64,000 nt of DNA from JBBWZH01 sp035544115. Lineage in GTDB: Bacteria; Actinomycetota; Actinomycetes; Mycobacteriales; CADCTP01. The first letter of the stretch is position 1; the number at the start of each line of letters is the position of its first letter. Shown here piece after piece: positions 23,347 through 31,860 of the stretch. The notes under the pieces were generated by a model. It was not told where the DNA came from. It ran no database searches and saw only the letters and a list, made by a program, of their open reading frames with translations. Where the stretch lies: NCBI GenBank assembly GCA_963714145.1, contig OY970235.1, forward strand, positions 9,858,001 to 9,922,000, written 5' to 3'. The translations under genes were made by a program, and so were the position numbers.

Positions 23347-25959
23347 TCATGCCGCGGCCTTCGTGCCGGCGCTGGGCGCGGGTACCGGGGCGGTCGCCGG
23401 CGCCGGCTGCGGCAGCCGGGTGCGCTTGAGCAGCAGCGCGTTGACCGCGACCAGGAAGCTCGACCCGGACATGGACAGCGCCGCGATCTCCGGCCGCAGG
23501 GTCAGCCCGGCCCAGGCGAACACGCCGGCGGCGATGGGCAGCGCGATCGTGTTGTAGCCGATCGCCCAGCCCAGGTTCTGCCGCATCTTGCCCAGGGTCG
23601 CCCGCCCGACCCGCAGCGCGAGGGCGACATCGAGCGGGTCGGAGCGCATCAGCACCACGTCGGCGGTCTCGATCGCCACGTCGGTGCCGGCGCCGATGGC
23701 GATGCCGACGTCGGCGGCGGCCAGCGCCGGGGCGTCATTGACGCCGTCGCCGACCATCGCCACCCGCGCCCCGGCGGCCTGCAGTTCGGCGACCTTGGCG
23801 GCCTTGTCGCCGGGCAGCACCTCGGCGATGACCGTGTCGATGCCCAACTCCGCGCCGATCCGCCGGGCGGTCGCGGCGTTGTCGCCGGTGAGCATCACCA
23901 CCCGGACCCCGAGCGCGTGCAGTTCGGCCACCGCGGGCGCGGCGGTGGGTCGGGGTGCGTCGGCGATCGCCAGCAGCCCCACGGCAGCACCGGCGACGGC
24001 GACCGCGACGACGGTGCGTCCGCCTTCGGCCAGTTCGTCGTAGCCGGCGGCCAGCGGGCCGAGGTCGATGCCGTCCCGGTCGAACAGCCGGCGGGTGCCG
24101 ACCGCCACCGGCCGACCGTCCACAGTGGCCAGCACGCCGTGCCCGGGCACCGCGGCGAACCCGGTCGCGGTCAGCCGCGCCGCGCCGTGCGCCTCGGCGT
24201 ACCCGACGACCGCCTCGGCCAGCGGGTGTTCGGACTCCCGCTCGACCGCGGTGGCGACCGCGATCACGTCGGCTTCCCGGTGGCCGTCGGTGGTCACCAC
24301 GGCGACGACCTCCGGCTGGCCCTTGGTCAGCGTGCCGGTCTTGTCCAGCACGACCGTGTCGATCCGGGCGGTCGCCTCGATCGCGGCGGCGTTCTTGAAC
24401 AGCACGCCCCGCCGGGCGCCCAGCCCGGCGCCGACCATGATCGCGGTCGGGGTGGCCAGGCCGAGCGCGTCCGGGCAGGTGATGACGACGACGGTGATCG
24501 CGAACAGCAATGCCGCCTGCACACCGCGGTCGGAGAACACCATCCAGGCGGCGAACGTGAGCAACCCGCCGGCCAGCGCGACCAGCACCAGCCAGAACGC
24601 CGCCCGGTCGGCCAGCCGCTGCCCGGGCGCCTTCGAGTTCTGCGCCTGCTGCACCAGCGCCACGATCTGCGCCAGCGCGGTGTCCGCGCCGACCTTCGTC
24701 GCCCGCACCCGCAACGTGCCGTTGCGGTTGATGGTCGCGCCGATCACCGCCGCGCCCGGCTGCTTGGGTACCGGCAGGCTCTCCCCGGTGACCATCGACT
24801 CGTCCACATCGGACTCGCCCTCGATCACCTGCCCGTCGACCGGGACCTTCGCGCCCGGCCGGACCAGCAACAGGTCACCGACGGCGACCTCGGCGGTCGG
24901 CACCTCCACCGGCTGCCCGTCGCGCAGCACCACCGCCCGGGGCGGGGCGAGGTCCAGCAGGGTGCGGATGGCGTCGTTGGCCCCGCCCCGGGCGCGCATC
25001 TCGAACCAGTGCCCCAGCAGCACGAACGCGGCCAGCACGGTGGCGGCCTCGTAGAACACCTCGCCGCCGCCGGTCAGCGTCACCCCCAGCGAGTACAGCC
25101 AGCCGGCCCCGATCGCGACCGCGACCAGCACCATCATGTCCAGCGTGCGGGCCCGCAGTGCCTGCCACGCGCCGGTGAAGAAGATCGCCGCGGAGTAGCC
25201 GACCACCGGCAGGCTCAGCAGCAACTGCCACACGTCGTCGCGCAGCCCGAACGGCGCCGCCGTGCCGAACCCCAGCACGTCCCGGCCGATCGGCGACCAC
25301 AGCAGCACCGGAACACTGACCACCGCCGCGACCAGGAACCGGTTGCGCATATCCGCGGCCATCCCGGCCATGTCATGCCCGTGCCCGCCAGTCGGCTCCT
25401 GCCCGCCCGCCGGCTCCTGCCCGCCCGATTCGTGCCGGGCCGTCGGCTGGTGCCTGCCCGCCGGCTGGTGCCCGTCCGCCGGCTCGTGCCGGGCTGCCGG
25501 CTCGTGCCGGGCTTCCGGCTGGTGCCGGGCTTCCGGCTGGTGCCCGCCCGCCGGCTCCTGCCCGGCCGCCGGCTCGTGCCGGGCCGCCGGTTCGTGCCCG
25601 CCCGTCGGCTGGTGGCCGCCCGACTGCCGCGGGTCCGACGCCTCGATCTGCCTGTGGTCGGCGGCCGGCTCGGCCGCCGGGTCGCACACGTGCGCCGGCA
25701 CCGACTGGCCCGCGCAGTGCAGGCCGCAGTCGGTCACGAACTCGCGCAGCCGCGCCACCGAGGTCAGCGCGGGGTCGTAGGCCACCGTGGCGGTCTGCGC
25801 CACGGCGTTCGCCGTGACCTGCACCACGCCGGGCTGCCCGGCCAGCCGGGCCTCCACCGTCCGCTGCTGGGAGGCCCGCAGCATCCCGGTCACATCCAGC
25901 ACCACGGTCGCCCTGCGGTCGCCGGACTGCCGGCGAGTCACCTGTGCTGACTTCGACAT
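23347..25959 (-). CDS. P1B-type heavy-metal ATPase with His-rich N-terminal repeats and CPD transport motif
   Basis: An 870-residue protein; ATG 25959 has GGAGG six bases upstream. Residues about 15-85 form an HMA-like domain that has lost CxxC (TGMLRASQQRTVEARLAGQP). A Cys-rich stretch follows (CGLHCAGQSVPAHVCDP), then about 13 hexapeptide units of the form (G/R)H(Q/E)P-x-x and a GHGHDMAGM end. Eight membrane helices follow. The helix-6 motif is ITCPDALGLATPTAIMVGAG, with CPD (Cys495) in place of CPC. The phosphorylation site DKTGTLTKGQPEV has Asp539, and GDGVNDAPALAAADVGIAIG completes the P domain. It belongs to the copper-linked P1B group, probably exporting Cu or Ag; exact ion selectivity is uncertain because of CPD. 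CsoR-like sites precede it. Confidence 0.9.
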   Translation of the reverse strand: MSKSAQVTRRQSGDRRATVVLDVTGMLRASQQRTVEARLAGQPGVVQVTANAVAQTATVAYDPALTSVARLREFVTDCGLHCAGQSVPAHVCDPAAEPAADHRQIEASDPRQSGGHQPTGGHEPAARHEPAAGQEPAGGHQPEARHQPEARHEPAARHEPADGHQPAGRHQPTARHESGGQEPAGGQEPTGGHGHDMAGMAADMRNRFLVAAVVSVPVLLWSPIGRDVLGFGTAAPFGLRDDVWQLLLSLPVVGYSAAIFFTGAWQALRARTLDMMVLVAVAIGAGWLYSLGVTLTGGGEVFYEAATVLAAFVLLGHWFEMRARGGANDAIRTLLDLAPPRAVVLRDGQPVEVPTAEVAVGDLLLVRPGAKVPVDGQVIEGESDVDESMVTGESLPVPKQPGAAVIGATINRNGTLRVRATKVGADTALAQIVALVQQAQNSKAPGQRLADRAAFWLVLVALAGGLLTFAAWMVFSDRGVQAALLFAITVVVITCPDALGLATPTAIMVGAGLGARRGVLFKNAAAIEATARIDTVVLDKTGTLTKGQPEVVAVVTTDGHREADVIAVATAVERESEHPLAEAVVGYAEAHGAARLTATGFAAVPGHGVLATVDGRPVAVGTRRLFDRDGIDLGPLAAGYDELAEGGRTVVAVAVAGAAVGLLAIADAPRPTAAPAVAELHALGVRVVMLTGDNAATARRIGAELGIDTVIAEVLPGDKAAKVAELQAAGARVAMVGDGVNDAPALAAADVGIAIGAGTDVAIETADVVLMRSDPLDVALALRVGRATLGKMRQNLGWAIGYNTIALPIAAGVFAWAGLTLRPEIAALSMSGSSFLVAVNALLLKRTRLPQPAPATAPVPAPSAGTKAAA
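25374..25622 (-). repeat. 18-bp repeats encoding His-rich hexapeptides in the ATPase
   Basis: About 13 tandem, imperfect 18-bp units encode (G/R)-(H/Q)-(Q/E)-P-(A/E/T)-(A/G/D), giving roughly ten His in 80 residues. They lie in frame between the degenerate HMA domain and the first membrane helix and are probably a metal-buffering segment. Confidence 0.85.
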
Positions 25960-25972
25960 CAACTGCCTCCAG

Positions 25973-26014
25973 ATACCCCCAGCAGGTATGGCCAGTCATA
26001 CGCCCCCAGGGTAT
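25973..26014 (-). promoter_or_regulatory. Two CsoR-like operators upstream of the ATPase
   Basis: ATACCCCCAGCAGGTAT (25973-25989) and ATACGCCCCCAGGGTAT (25998-26014) are 17-base palindrome-like sites with ATAC/GTAT ends, centre-to-centre 25 bases. They resemble the site at 23248-23262 and probably bind CsoR, placing the ATPase in the copper regulon. Confidence 0.7.
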
Positions 26015-26225
26015 CCGTGGTCAAGCGACCGCGGCCATCGATCGAGGGTGGGGCCGGTCGACGGTCGGGGTCGCGGGGTCGCGCCGCCGGTGCCGCGGGT
26101 GATCAGGACGGCCGGCCGGTCGGGCGTCCGACCCCGGGGCGGGCGGACGGACGGGCCGACGGTGGCGGCTGACCGCTCTGGTTGCCGGCTCGCGCAAGAC
26201 GACACCTCGGGCCGGATGACAAGCC

Positions 26226-26274
26226 TTGACGACGTTCCAGGTCAACGCTGACAATTGTGATGTTAGCGTTAACA
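26226..26274 (+). promoter_or_regulatory. GH43 promoter with LacI-type operator
   Basis: TTGACG (26226-26231) and GACAAT (26250-26255) are spaced 18 bases. TGTTAGCGTTAACA (26261-26274), a 14-base palindrome with central CG and one mismatch pair, overlaps the expected start of transcription. A weaker relative, GTCAACGCTGAC, lies between the two promoter elements (26241-26252), so two repressor sites may be present. Confidence 0.7.
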
Positions 26275-26388
26275 CAGCGTTCATCGCCGGGACACGAGCG
26301 GGGTGACGGCGTCGGCTCCGCCACGTCCTGGCGGGTGCCCCGAGGGCCGGCGGCGACCGGCACGACTCCGACACGAGGACGTGGGCGG

Positions 26389-29013
26389 GTGCCTGCACAA
26401 GGACACGAGTTTGCGGAGTTCAGCCGTCGCGGTTTCCTGAAGGCGACCGGTGCGGTGACGGCCGGTTCGCTGATCTTCAGCTGGGCCGGCCCGCCGGGGG
26501 CGGCCGCGGCGGAGCCCGCCGGGGTCGGGCCGGCCGGGGTCGGGCCGGCCGAGGTGGCGCCGGCCGCTGACGTCGGCTTCACCTCCACCGGCAACCCGGT
26601 CATCACCAGCATCTACACCGCCGACCCGGACGCCTTCGTCCACAACGGTCGGCTCTACCTCGACACCGACCGGGACGAGGCCGCGCTCGGGGCCAACGAC
26701 TTCGCCATGCGCGAGTGGCACCTGTACTCCACCGCGGACCTCGTGCAGTGGACCGACCACGGCACCCGCATGACGCTGGCCGATATCGGCTGGGCCAACC
26801 GGAACGCGTGGGCCCCGCAGATGGTGCAGCGGGACGGCAAGTTCTTCTGGTACATCCCGGTGCAGAAGGCCGCGACGAACTCGATGTCGATCGGCGTCGC
26901 GGTGGGGGACAGCCCGCTGGGGCCGTTCACCGACGCCATCGGCGGCCCGCTGATCGACAACACCACCGCCAACCACAGCTCCTTCGACATCGACCCGACG
27001 GTGCTCATCGACGACGACGGGCAGGCGTACCTCTACTGGGGTTCGTTCTCCTCGCCGCGGGCGGCCAAGCTCAAGCGGAACATGATCGAGCTCGACGACC
27101 TCAGCGGCCCGGTGGGCGGCGCGACCGGCCCCCGGGTCGCCGGTCGCCTCGGCACCGCGGTACGGCTCAACGGCAGCGCCGACCACGTCGCCCTGCCGGC
27201 CGGGATCGTCGGCGGCCTGGCCGACTTCACCATCTCGGTGTGGGTCAACCCGGCGGCGACCCCGACCTGGTCGCGGGTCTTCGACTTCGGCGCCGACACC
27301 CGCAGGTACGCGTTCCTGACCGTCAACGCCGGTGCCGGCCCCCGCTTCGCGATAACGACAGCCGGTAACGGCGCCGAGCAGCAGCTCAACCGGAGCGGGC
27401 AGCTACCCGCCAACCAGTGGTCCCACCTGGCGGTCACGCTGGCCGGCAACACCGGGACGCTCTACCTCAACGGCGCGCCGGTCGCCACGAACACCGCGAT
27501 GACCCTGCGCCTGTCGGGCCTGGGGAACACCACGAACAACTGGATCGGGCGCTCGCAGTTCGCCGACCCGTTCCTGGCCGCCGCCGTCGACGACGTCCAC
27601 ATCTACAACCGGGCGCTGACCGGAGCCGAGGTGGCGGCGCTGTCCGGCGGGCAGCCGGGCGCGGGCAACGTCGCGGCGTACCGCTTCGACGAAGCCGCCG
27701 GCACGGCCGCGCTGGACTCGTCCGGCAACGGCCGTACCGCGACGGTCGTCTCGCCCACGGTCAAGGTCGTCACGCCGCAGGGCCTCACCGGCTACTGGGA
27801 GGCCCCGTACCTGTTCAAGCGCAACGGCACCTACTACCTCGCGTACGCCCGCGGCAACCCACGGACCGGCGGCAACCCGGCGAGCATCGACTACGCCACC
27901 GCCAGCAACCCGCTCGGCCCCTGGACCTACCGCGGCCGGATCCTCGACACCGTCACCAACACCACGACGAACCATTCGGCGATTCTCGAGTTCAACGGGC
28001 AGTGGTACATCGTCTACCACAACGGCATGCTGCCCGGCGGCGGCGAGTTCCGCCGGTCGGTCTGCATCGACCCGGTGACCTTCAACGCCGACGGCACGAT
28101 CCGGCCGGTCGTCCAGACGCTGAGCGACAACGCGCGGCGACCCGTTGCCTGGTACGAATTCAACGAGTCCAGCGGCAGCACGGCCACCGACTCGACCGGC
28201 AACGGCTGGGCGGGGAACCTGGCGAACGGCGCGAGCCGCGCGGCCGGCCTGTCCGGCACCGCGGTCCGGCTGGCCGGCGGCACCCAGCACGTCGGGTTGC
28301 CGACCGGAATCCTGTGGAACATGTACGACTTCACCATCGCCGGCTGGGTGCGGCTGACCGCGACCGGCGGCCACCTCTTCGACTTCGGCACCGGCACCGC
28401 GGTGAACATGTACCTCGCCCCGCGCGGCAGTTCCGGCGTGGTCCGGTTCGCGATCACCACCAACGGCGCCGGCGGGGAGCAGCGGATCGACGGCACCGCG
28501 CCGGTGCCGACCGGCGTGTGGACCCACCTGGCGGTGACCAAGTCCGCGCTGGTCGGCACGCTGTACGTGAATGCCGTGCAGGTCGGCCAGAACGCCAACC
28601 TGGGCAACTACCCGGCCCGGCTCGGCAACACGCCGAACAACTGGATCGGCCGCTCCCAGAACGCGGCCGACCCCTACCTGACCGGCCTGGTCGACGACTT
28701 CCGCGTCTACCAGCGTGGGCTGCTGCCGGCCGAACTCCGCGCGCTGGTGGTGGACGGCCAATTCGTCAGCCTGGCCGACTACCTCGCGAACACCCCGATC
28801 GGCGGCGCCGCGAGGAACACCCTGACGGCCGCGCTGACCCCGGTGCGCGCGCTGGTCCGGGCCGGCCGGAATGCCGACGCGGTCGCCGCGCTCGGCGGGT
28901 TCACCGGCCAGGTCGAGCAGTTGCGGGGCGGCCAGCTGACCGACGAGCAGGCCACCCAGATCGGGCAGGCGGCCCAGCTGATCAGGTCCAACATCGCCGC
29001 CGACATGTCCTGA
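26389..29013 (+). CDS. Secreted (Tat) GH43 glycosidase with an inserted LamG domain and a second C-terminal LamG
   Basis: About 874 residues. GTG 26389 is chosen because it directly precedes the Tat signal (EFSRRGFLKATGAVTAGSLI) and lies past the operator. The GH43 five-blade propeller begins with NPVITSIYTADPDAFVHNGR (catalytic Asp) and continues to SSFDIDPTVLIDDDGQAYLY (second Asp, pKa modulator) and WGSFSSPRAAKLKRN. It is then interrupted by about 170 residues of LamG/concanavalin fold (GTAVRLNGSADHVALPAGIV to DDVHIYNRALTGAEVAALSG). GH43 resumes at GYWEAPYLFKRNGTYYLAYA (general acid Glu) and HSAILEFNGQWYIVYHNGML. A second LamG follows, then a helical C-terminal FIVAR-like segment. It probably acts on arabinan- or xylan-type polymers. 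Confidence 0.88.
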   Translation: MPAQGHEFAEFSRRGFLKATGAVTAGSLIFSWAGPPGAAAAEPAGVGPAGVGPAEVAPAADVGFTSTGNPVITSIYTADPDAFVHNGRLYLDTDRDEAALGANDFAMREWHLYSTADLVQWTDHGTRMTLADIGWANRNAWAPQMVQRDGKFFWYIPVQKAATNSMSIGVAVGDSPLGPFTDAIGGPLIDNTTANHSSFDIDPTVLIDDDGQAYLYWGSFSSPRAAKLKRNMIELDDLSGPVGGATGPRVAGRLGTAVRLNGSADHVALPAGIVGGLADFTISVWVNPAATPTWSRVFDFGADTRRYAFLTVNAGAGPRFAITTAGNGAEQQLNRSGQLPANQWSHLAVTLAGNTGTLYLNGAPVATNTAMTLRLSGLGNTTNNWIGRSQFADPFLAAAVDDVHIYNRALTGAEVAALSGGQPGAGNVAAYRFDEAAGTAALDSSGNGRTATVVSPTVKVVTPQGLTGYWEAPYLFKRNGTYYLAYARGNPRTGGNPASIDYATASNPLGPWTYRGRILDTVTNTTTNHSAILEFNGQWYIVYHNGMLPGGGEFRRSVCIDPVTFNADGTIRPVVQTLSDNARRPVAWYEFNESSGSTATDSTGNGWAGNLANGASRAAGLSGTAVRLAGGTQHVGLPTGILWNMYDFTIAGWVRLTATGGHLFDFGTGTAVNMYLAPRGSSGVVRFAITTNGAGGEQRIDGTAPVPTGVWTHLAVTKSALVGTLYVNAVQVGQNANLGNYPARLGNTPNNWIGRSQNAADPYLTGLVDDFRVYQRGLLPAELRALVVDGQFVSLADYLANTPIGGAARNTLTAALTPVRALVRAGRNADAVAALGGFTGQVEQLRGGQLTDEQATQIGQAAQLIRSNIAADMS

Positions 29014-29166
29014 CCCGGGCGGTCCGGGTGCCGGGCTGGGTCCGCCGATGGGCGGCGAAGCGGCCGGGTCGGGAACATCACGATTGCCTGTCGATTCGAT
29101 CGCGGTTCGGGTGCTGCTCCGGCGGACCGGCCACCGCGGCCCGGTCCGGGACGTAGCTTCCGGAAC

Positions 29167-31839
29167 GTGGAGTTCCTCCTGCTGGGCCCGCTGCAGGTGT
29201 GGCAGCACCGGCAGCGCGTCGTGCTGGGTGGGCCGCAGCCGGCGAAGGCGCTGGCCGCGCTGCTGCTGGCGGACGGCCGGGTGGTCGCGCTCGCCGCGCT
29301 GGTGGATGCGCTCTGGGACGGCGAACCGCCGCCGACCGCCACCCACCAGGTGCACAAGCTGATCGCCGGCCTGCGCCGGAAGCTGCCCGGGCTGATCGTG
29401 ACCGACCCGCCGGGCTACCGGATCCGGCTGGAGCAGGCGACCGTCGACCTGGCCCGGTTCGCCGAGCTGGTCGCCACCCCGACCGTCCCCAACCTGACCG
29501 CCGCGCTGGACCTCTGGCGCGGACCGGCACTGTCCGGAATCGACAGTCGGGCGCTGCGGGCGGCCGCGGCGGGGCTGGACGAGCGCCGGCTCGCCGCGGT
29601 CGAGACGCTGACCGACCTGCGGCTGGCCGCCGGCGAGGCGGTCGCGGTCGCGGCCGAACTGCCGGCGGTGATCGCCTCGCACCCGCTGCGGGAGACCCTG
29701 CGCCGGCAGCTGATGACCGCGCTCTACCAGTCCGGCCGGCAGGCGGAGGCGCTGTCCGCCTACGCCGACACCCGCGCGCTGCTCGCCGAGGAACTGGGGC
29801 TGGACCCCGGCCCGGAACTGGCCCGGCTGCAGGAACGGATGCTGCGGGCCGACCCGGCGCTGCATCCGGCCGGGTCGAAGGCGCTGTGCACGCTGCCGTA
29901 CGACCTGCCCGACTTCGCCGGCCGGGCCGCGGACCTGCGCCGGCTGGTCGCCGCCGGCCCGGCCGTGGTGATCAGCGCGATCGACGGGATGGCCGGCATC
30001 GGCAAGACCGCGCTGGCCGTGCACGCGGCATACCGGCTTGCCGAGCGGTACCCGGACGGGCAGCTGTTCTGCGACCTGCACGCGCACACGCCGGGGGCGC
30101 CGCCGGTCGAGCCGGCGGTCGCGCTGGACCGGCTGCTGCGGATGGTCGGCGTGCCGGCGGAGACGATCCCGGACGGGCTGGACGAGCGGTCCGCCCGGTG
30201 GCGGGCCGAGCTGGCCGGGCGGCGGATGCTGGTGGTGCTGGACAATGCCGCCGCGGCGGCGCAGGTGCGTCCGCTGCTGCCGGGGTCGCCCGGCTGCCTG
30301 GTGCTGATCACCAGCCGGCGCCGGCTGGGTGTCCTGGACGGCGCCGCCGTGCTGTCCCTCGACGTGCTGCCGGCCGCGGACGGGCTGGCCCTGTTCGCCG
30401 CGGTCGCCGGCGCCGAGCGGGCGGCGGCCGAACCGGTCGCCGCGGCCGACGTGGTCCGGCTCTGCGGACACCTGCCACTGGCGATCCGGATCGCCGCCAC
30501 CCGGCTCGCCCATCGTCCGATGTGGACGGTCGCGTCGCTGGCCCGGCGGTTGCGCACCCGTACCGACCGGCTCGCCGAGCTGACCGTGGCGGACCGGGGC
30601 GTCGGGCCGGCGTTCGCCCTCTCCTACGCCCACCTGACCCCGGCCCAGCAGCGGATGTTCCGGCTGCTCGGCCGGCATCCGGGTGCGGACTTCGACGCCT
30701 GGTCCGCGGCCGCGCTGGCCGGGACCACTGTGGACGGTGCGGAGTCGCTGCTGGAGGCGCTGGTCGACGCGCACCTGCTCCGGCCGGCCGGGCCCGGCCG
30801 CTACACCTTCCACGACCTGCTGCGCGAGTACGCCGGCGAGCTGGCGGCCGCCGGGCCGGACTGCCGGGACCGGCTGCACGACTACTACCTGGCCGCGGCG
30901 GCCGCCGCCACCGACCTGATCAGCCCGGGGGCCCGGCGGTTCCAGCCGACCCTGGCGCACCCGCCGGCGCGGCTGCCGCCGCTGTCCGATGTGGACTCGG
31001 CGCTGTCCTGGCTGGCTGCCGAGCACACCACCCTGGTGGCGCTGACCGTGGCCACCGGGGACTGGCAGCTGGCCTGCGTGCTGCGCCCGTTCTTCGAGCA
31101 CCGCGGGCACTTCGCGGACTGGCGCAACACGCACGAACGGGCGCTGCGCAGCACCGGCCGCAGTCCACTCGGGACGACGCTGCTCCAGTTCAGCCTCGCC
31201 GCGCTGGCGATGTGGACCGGCCAGCTGGTCGACGGGATGGCGCACCTGCGGCAGGCGCTGGCCGGCAACGCCGGTGACCGGCAGCTGGCGGCGTCCGCGC
31301 TGACCAGCCTGGGGATGCTGGCGCACCTGCTGCACCGGGACGCCGAGGCGGCCGGGTACCTGCGCCGGGCGCTGGCGATCGAGCACGACAACGCCCGGGT
31401 CACCGCGCTCGGCTGGAACAACCTGGCATTGACCGAGGGCCGGCTCGGCCAGCCGGACGCGGCCCTGGCGCACCACCGCCGGGCACTGGAACTGGCCCGC
31501 CGGGACGGCAGCGCGGCGGCGGTGCGGGCGATCCTGCTCGGCCTGGGCGAGACGTCGCTGCGGCTGGGCCGGCCAGCGGTGGAGCCGTTCCAGCGGGCCC
31601 TGGCGCTGGCCCGGGCCGGCCGGTTCCGGATGCAGGAGGCGCTGGCCCTGGACGGGCTCGCGCACGCGACCGGCCGCGCCAGCTACTGGCAGGCGGCGCT
31701 GGACATCTTCACCGAGCTCGGGGTCGCCCAGGCCGACCTGGTCCGCCAGCACCTGGCCGACCCGGGCACCGGCTGGTGTGACCTGTGCCGGGCGGCGTCG
31801 CCGGTCGACGCCGCCCAGCCCGGGTTGGCCACCGCCTGA
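29167..31839 (+). CDS. SARP/AfsR-type transcriptional regulator (DNA-binding, BTAD, NB-ARC, TPR)
   Basis: An 890-residue protein from GTG 29167. Residues 1-85 form an OmpR-like winged helix (MEFLLLGPLQVWQHRQRVVL, LVDALWDGEPPPTATHQVHK, LIAGLRRKLPGLIVTDPPGY). The bacterial transcriptional activator domain follows to about 235 (LDLWRGPALSGIDSRALRAA, ALYQSGRQAEALSAYADTRA). The NB-ARC ATPase has its P-loop at IDGMAGIGKTALAVHAA (about residue 275) and Walker-B-like RRMLVVLDNAAAAAQ. The last 280 residues are TPR-like. Such regulators activate antibiotic clusters or general secondary metabolism. No biosynthetic cluster is in the window, so the target is unknown; GH43 upstream and the SnoaL-like gene downstream are candidates. 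Confidence 0.92.
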   Translation: MEFLLLGPLQVWQHRQRVVLGGPQPAKALAALLLADGRVVALAALVDALWDGEPPPTATHQVHKLIAGLRRKLPGLIVTDPPGYRIRLEQATVDLARFAELVATPTVPNLTAALDLWRGPALSGIDSRALRAAAAGLDERRLAAVETLTDLRLAAGEAVAVAAELPAVIASHPLRETLRRQLMTALYQSGRQAEALSAYADTRALLAEELGLDPGPELARLQERMLRADPALHPAGSKALCTLPYDLPDFAGRAADLRRLVAAGPAVVISAIDGMAGIGKTALAVHAAYRLAERYPDGQLFCDLHAHTPGAPPVEPAVALDRLLRMVGVPAETIPDGLDERSARWRAELAGRRMLVVLDNAAAAAQVRPLLPGSPGCLVLITSRRRLGVLDGAAVLSLDVLPAADGLALFAAVAGAERAAAEPVAAADVVRLCGHLPLAIRIAATRLAHRPMWTVASLARRLRTRTDRLAELTVADRGVGPAFALSYAHLTPAQQRMFRLLGRHPGADFDAWSAAALAGTTVDGAESLLEALVDAHLLRPAGPGRYTFHDLLREYAGELAAAGPDCRDRLHDYYLAAAAAATDLISPGARRFQPTLAHPPARLPPLSDVDSALSWLAAEHTTLVALTVATGDWQLACVLRPFFEHRGHFADWRNTHERALRSTGRSPLGTTLLQFSLAALAMWTGQLVDGMAHLRQALAGNAGDRQLAASALTSLGMLAHLLHRDAEAAGYLRRALAIEHDNARVTALGWNNLALTEGRLGQPDAALAHHRRALELARRDGSAAAVRAILLGLGETSLRLGRPAVEPFQRALALARAGRFRMQEALALDGLAHATGRASYWQAALDIFTELGVAQADLVRQHLADPGTGWCDLCRAASPVDAAQPGLATA

Positions 31840-31856
31840 GGTGGTCAGACCTCAGG
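31835..31856. terminator. Bidirectional hairpin between convergent genes
   Basis: CCTGAGGT (31835-31842) and ACCTCAGG (31849-31856) form a perfect 8-bp stem with a six-base loop. It spans the SARP stop codon and lies five bases before the end of the convergent SnoaL-like gene. No T-tract is present. Confidence 0.55.
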
Positions 31857-31860
31857 TCGG

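Larger units (their letters stand above)
25960..26388. other. Divergent regulatory region, no gene
   Basis: 429 bases between the ATPase start and the GH43 start. The left end holds two CsoR-like sites and the right part the GH43 promoter with LacI-type operator, both listed separately. I see no coding or RNA gene in 26015-26225, which is plain GC-rich sequence. Confidence 0.7.

Noticed and set aside
25374..25622. Repeat array in the metal ATPase as possible non-coding satellite
   Set aside because: The 18-bp period keeps the frame and encodes a His-rich hexapeptide fitting the protein's role.
27403..31752. Very long open frame (about 1450 codons) on the minus strand
   Set aside because: Antisense to GH43 and SARP genes that have clear domains. 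It is Arg/Gly/Gln-rich without motifs, the usual result of high GC at third positions.
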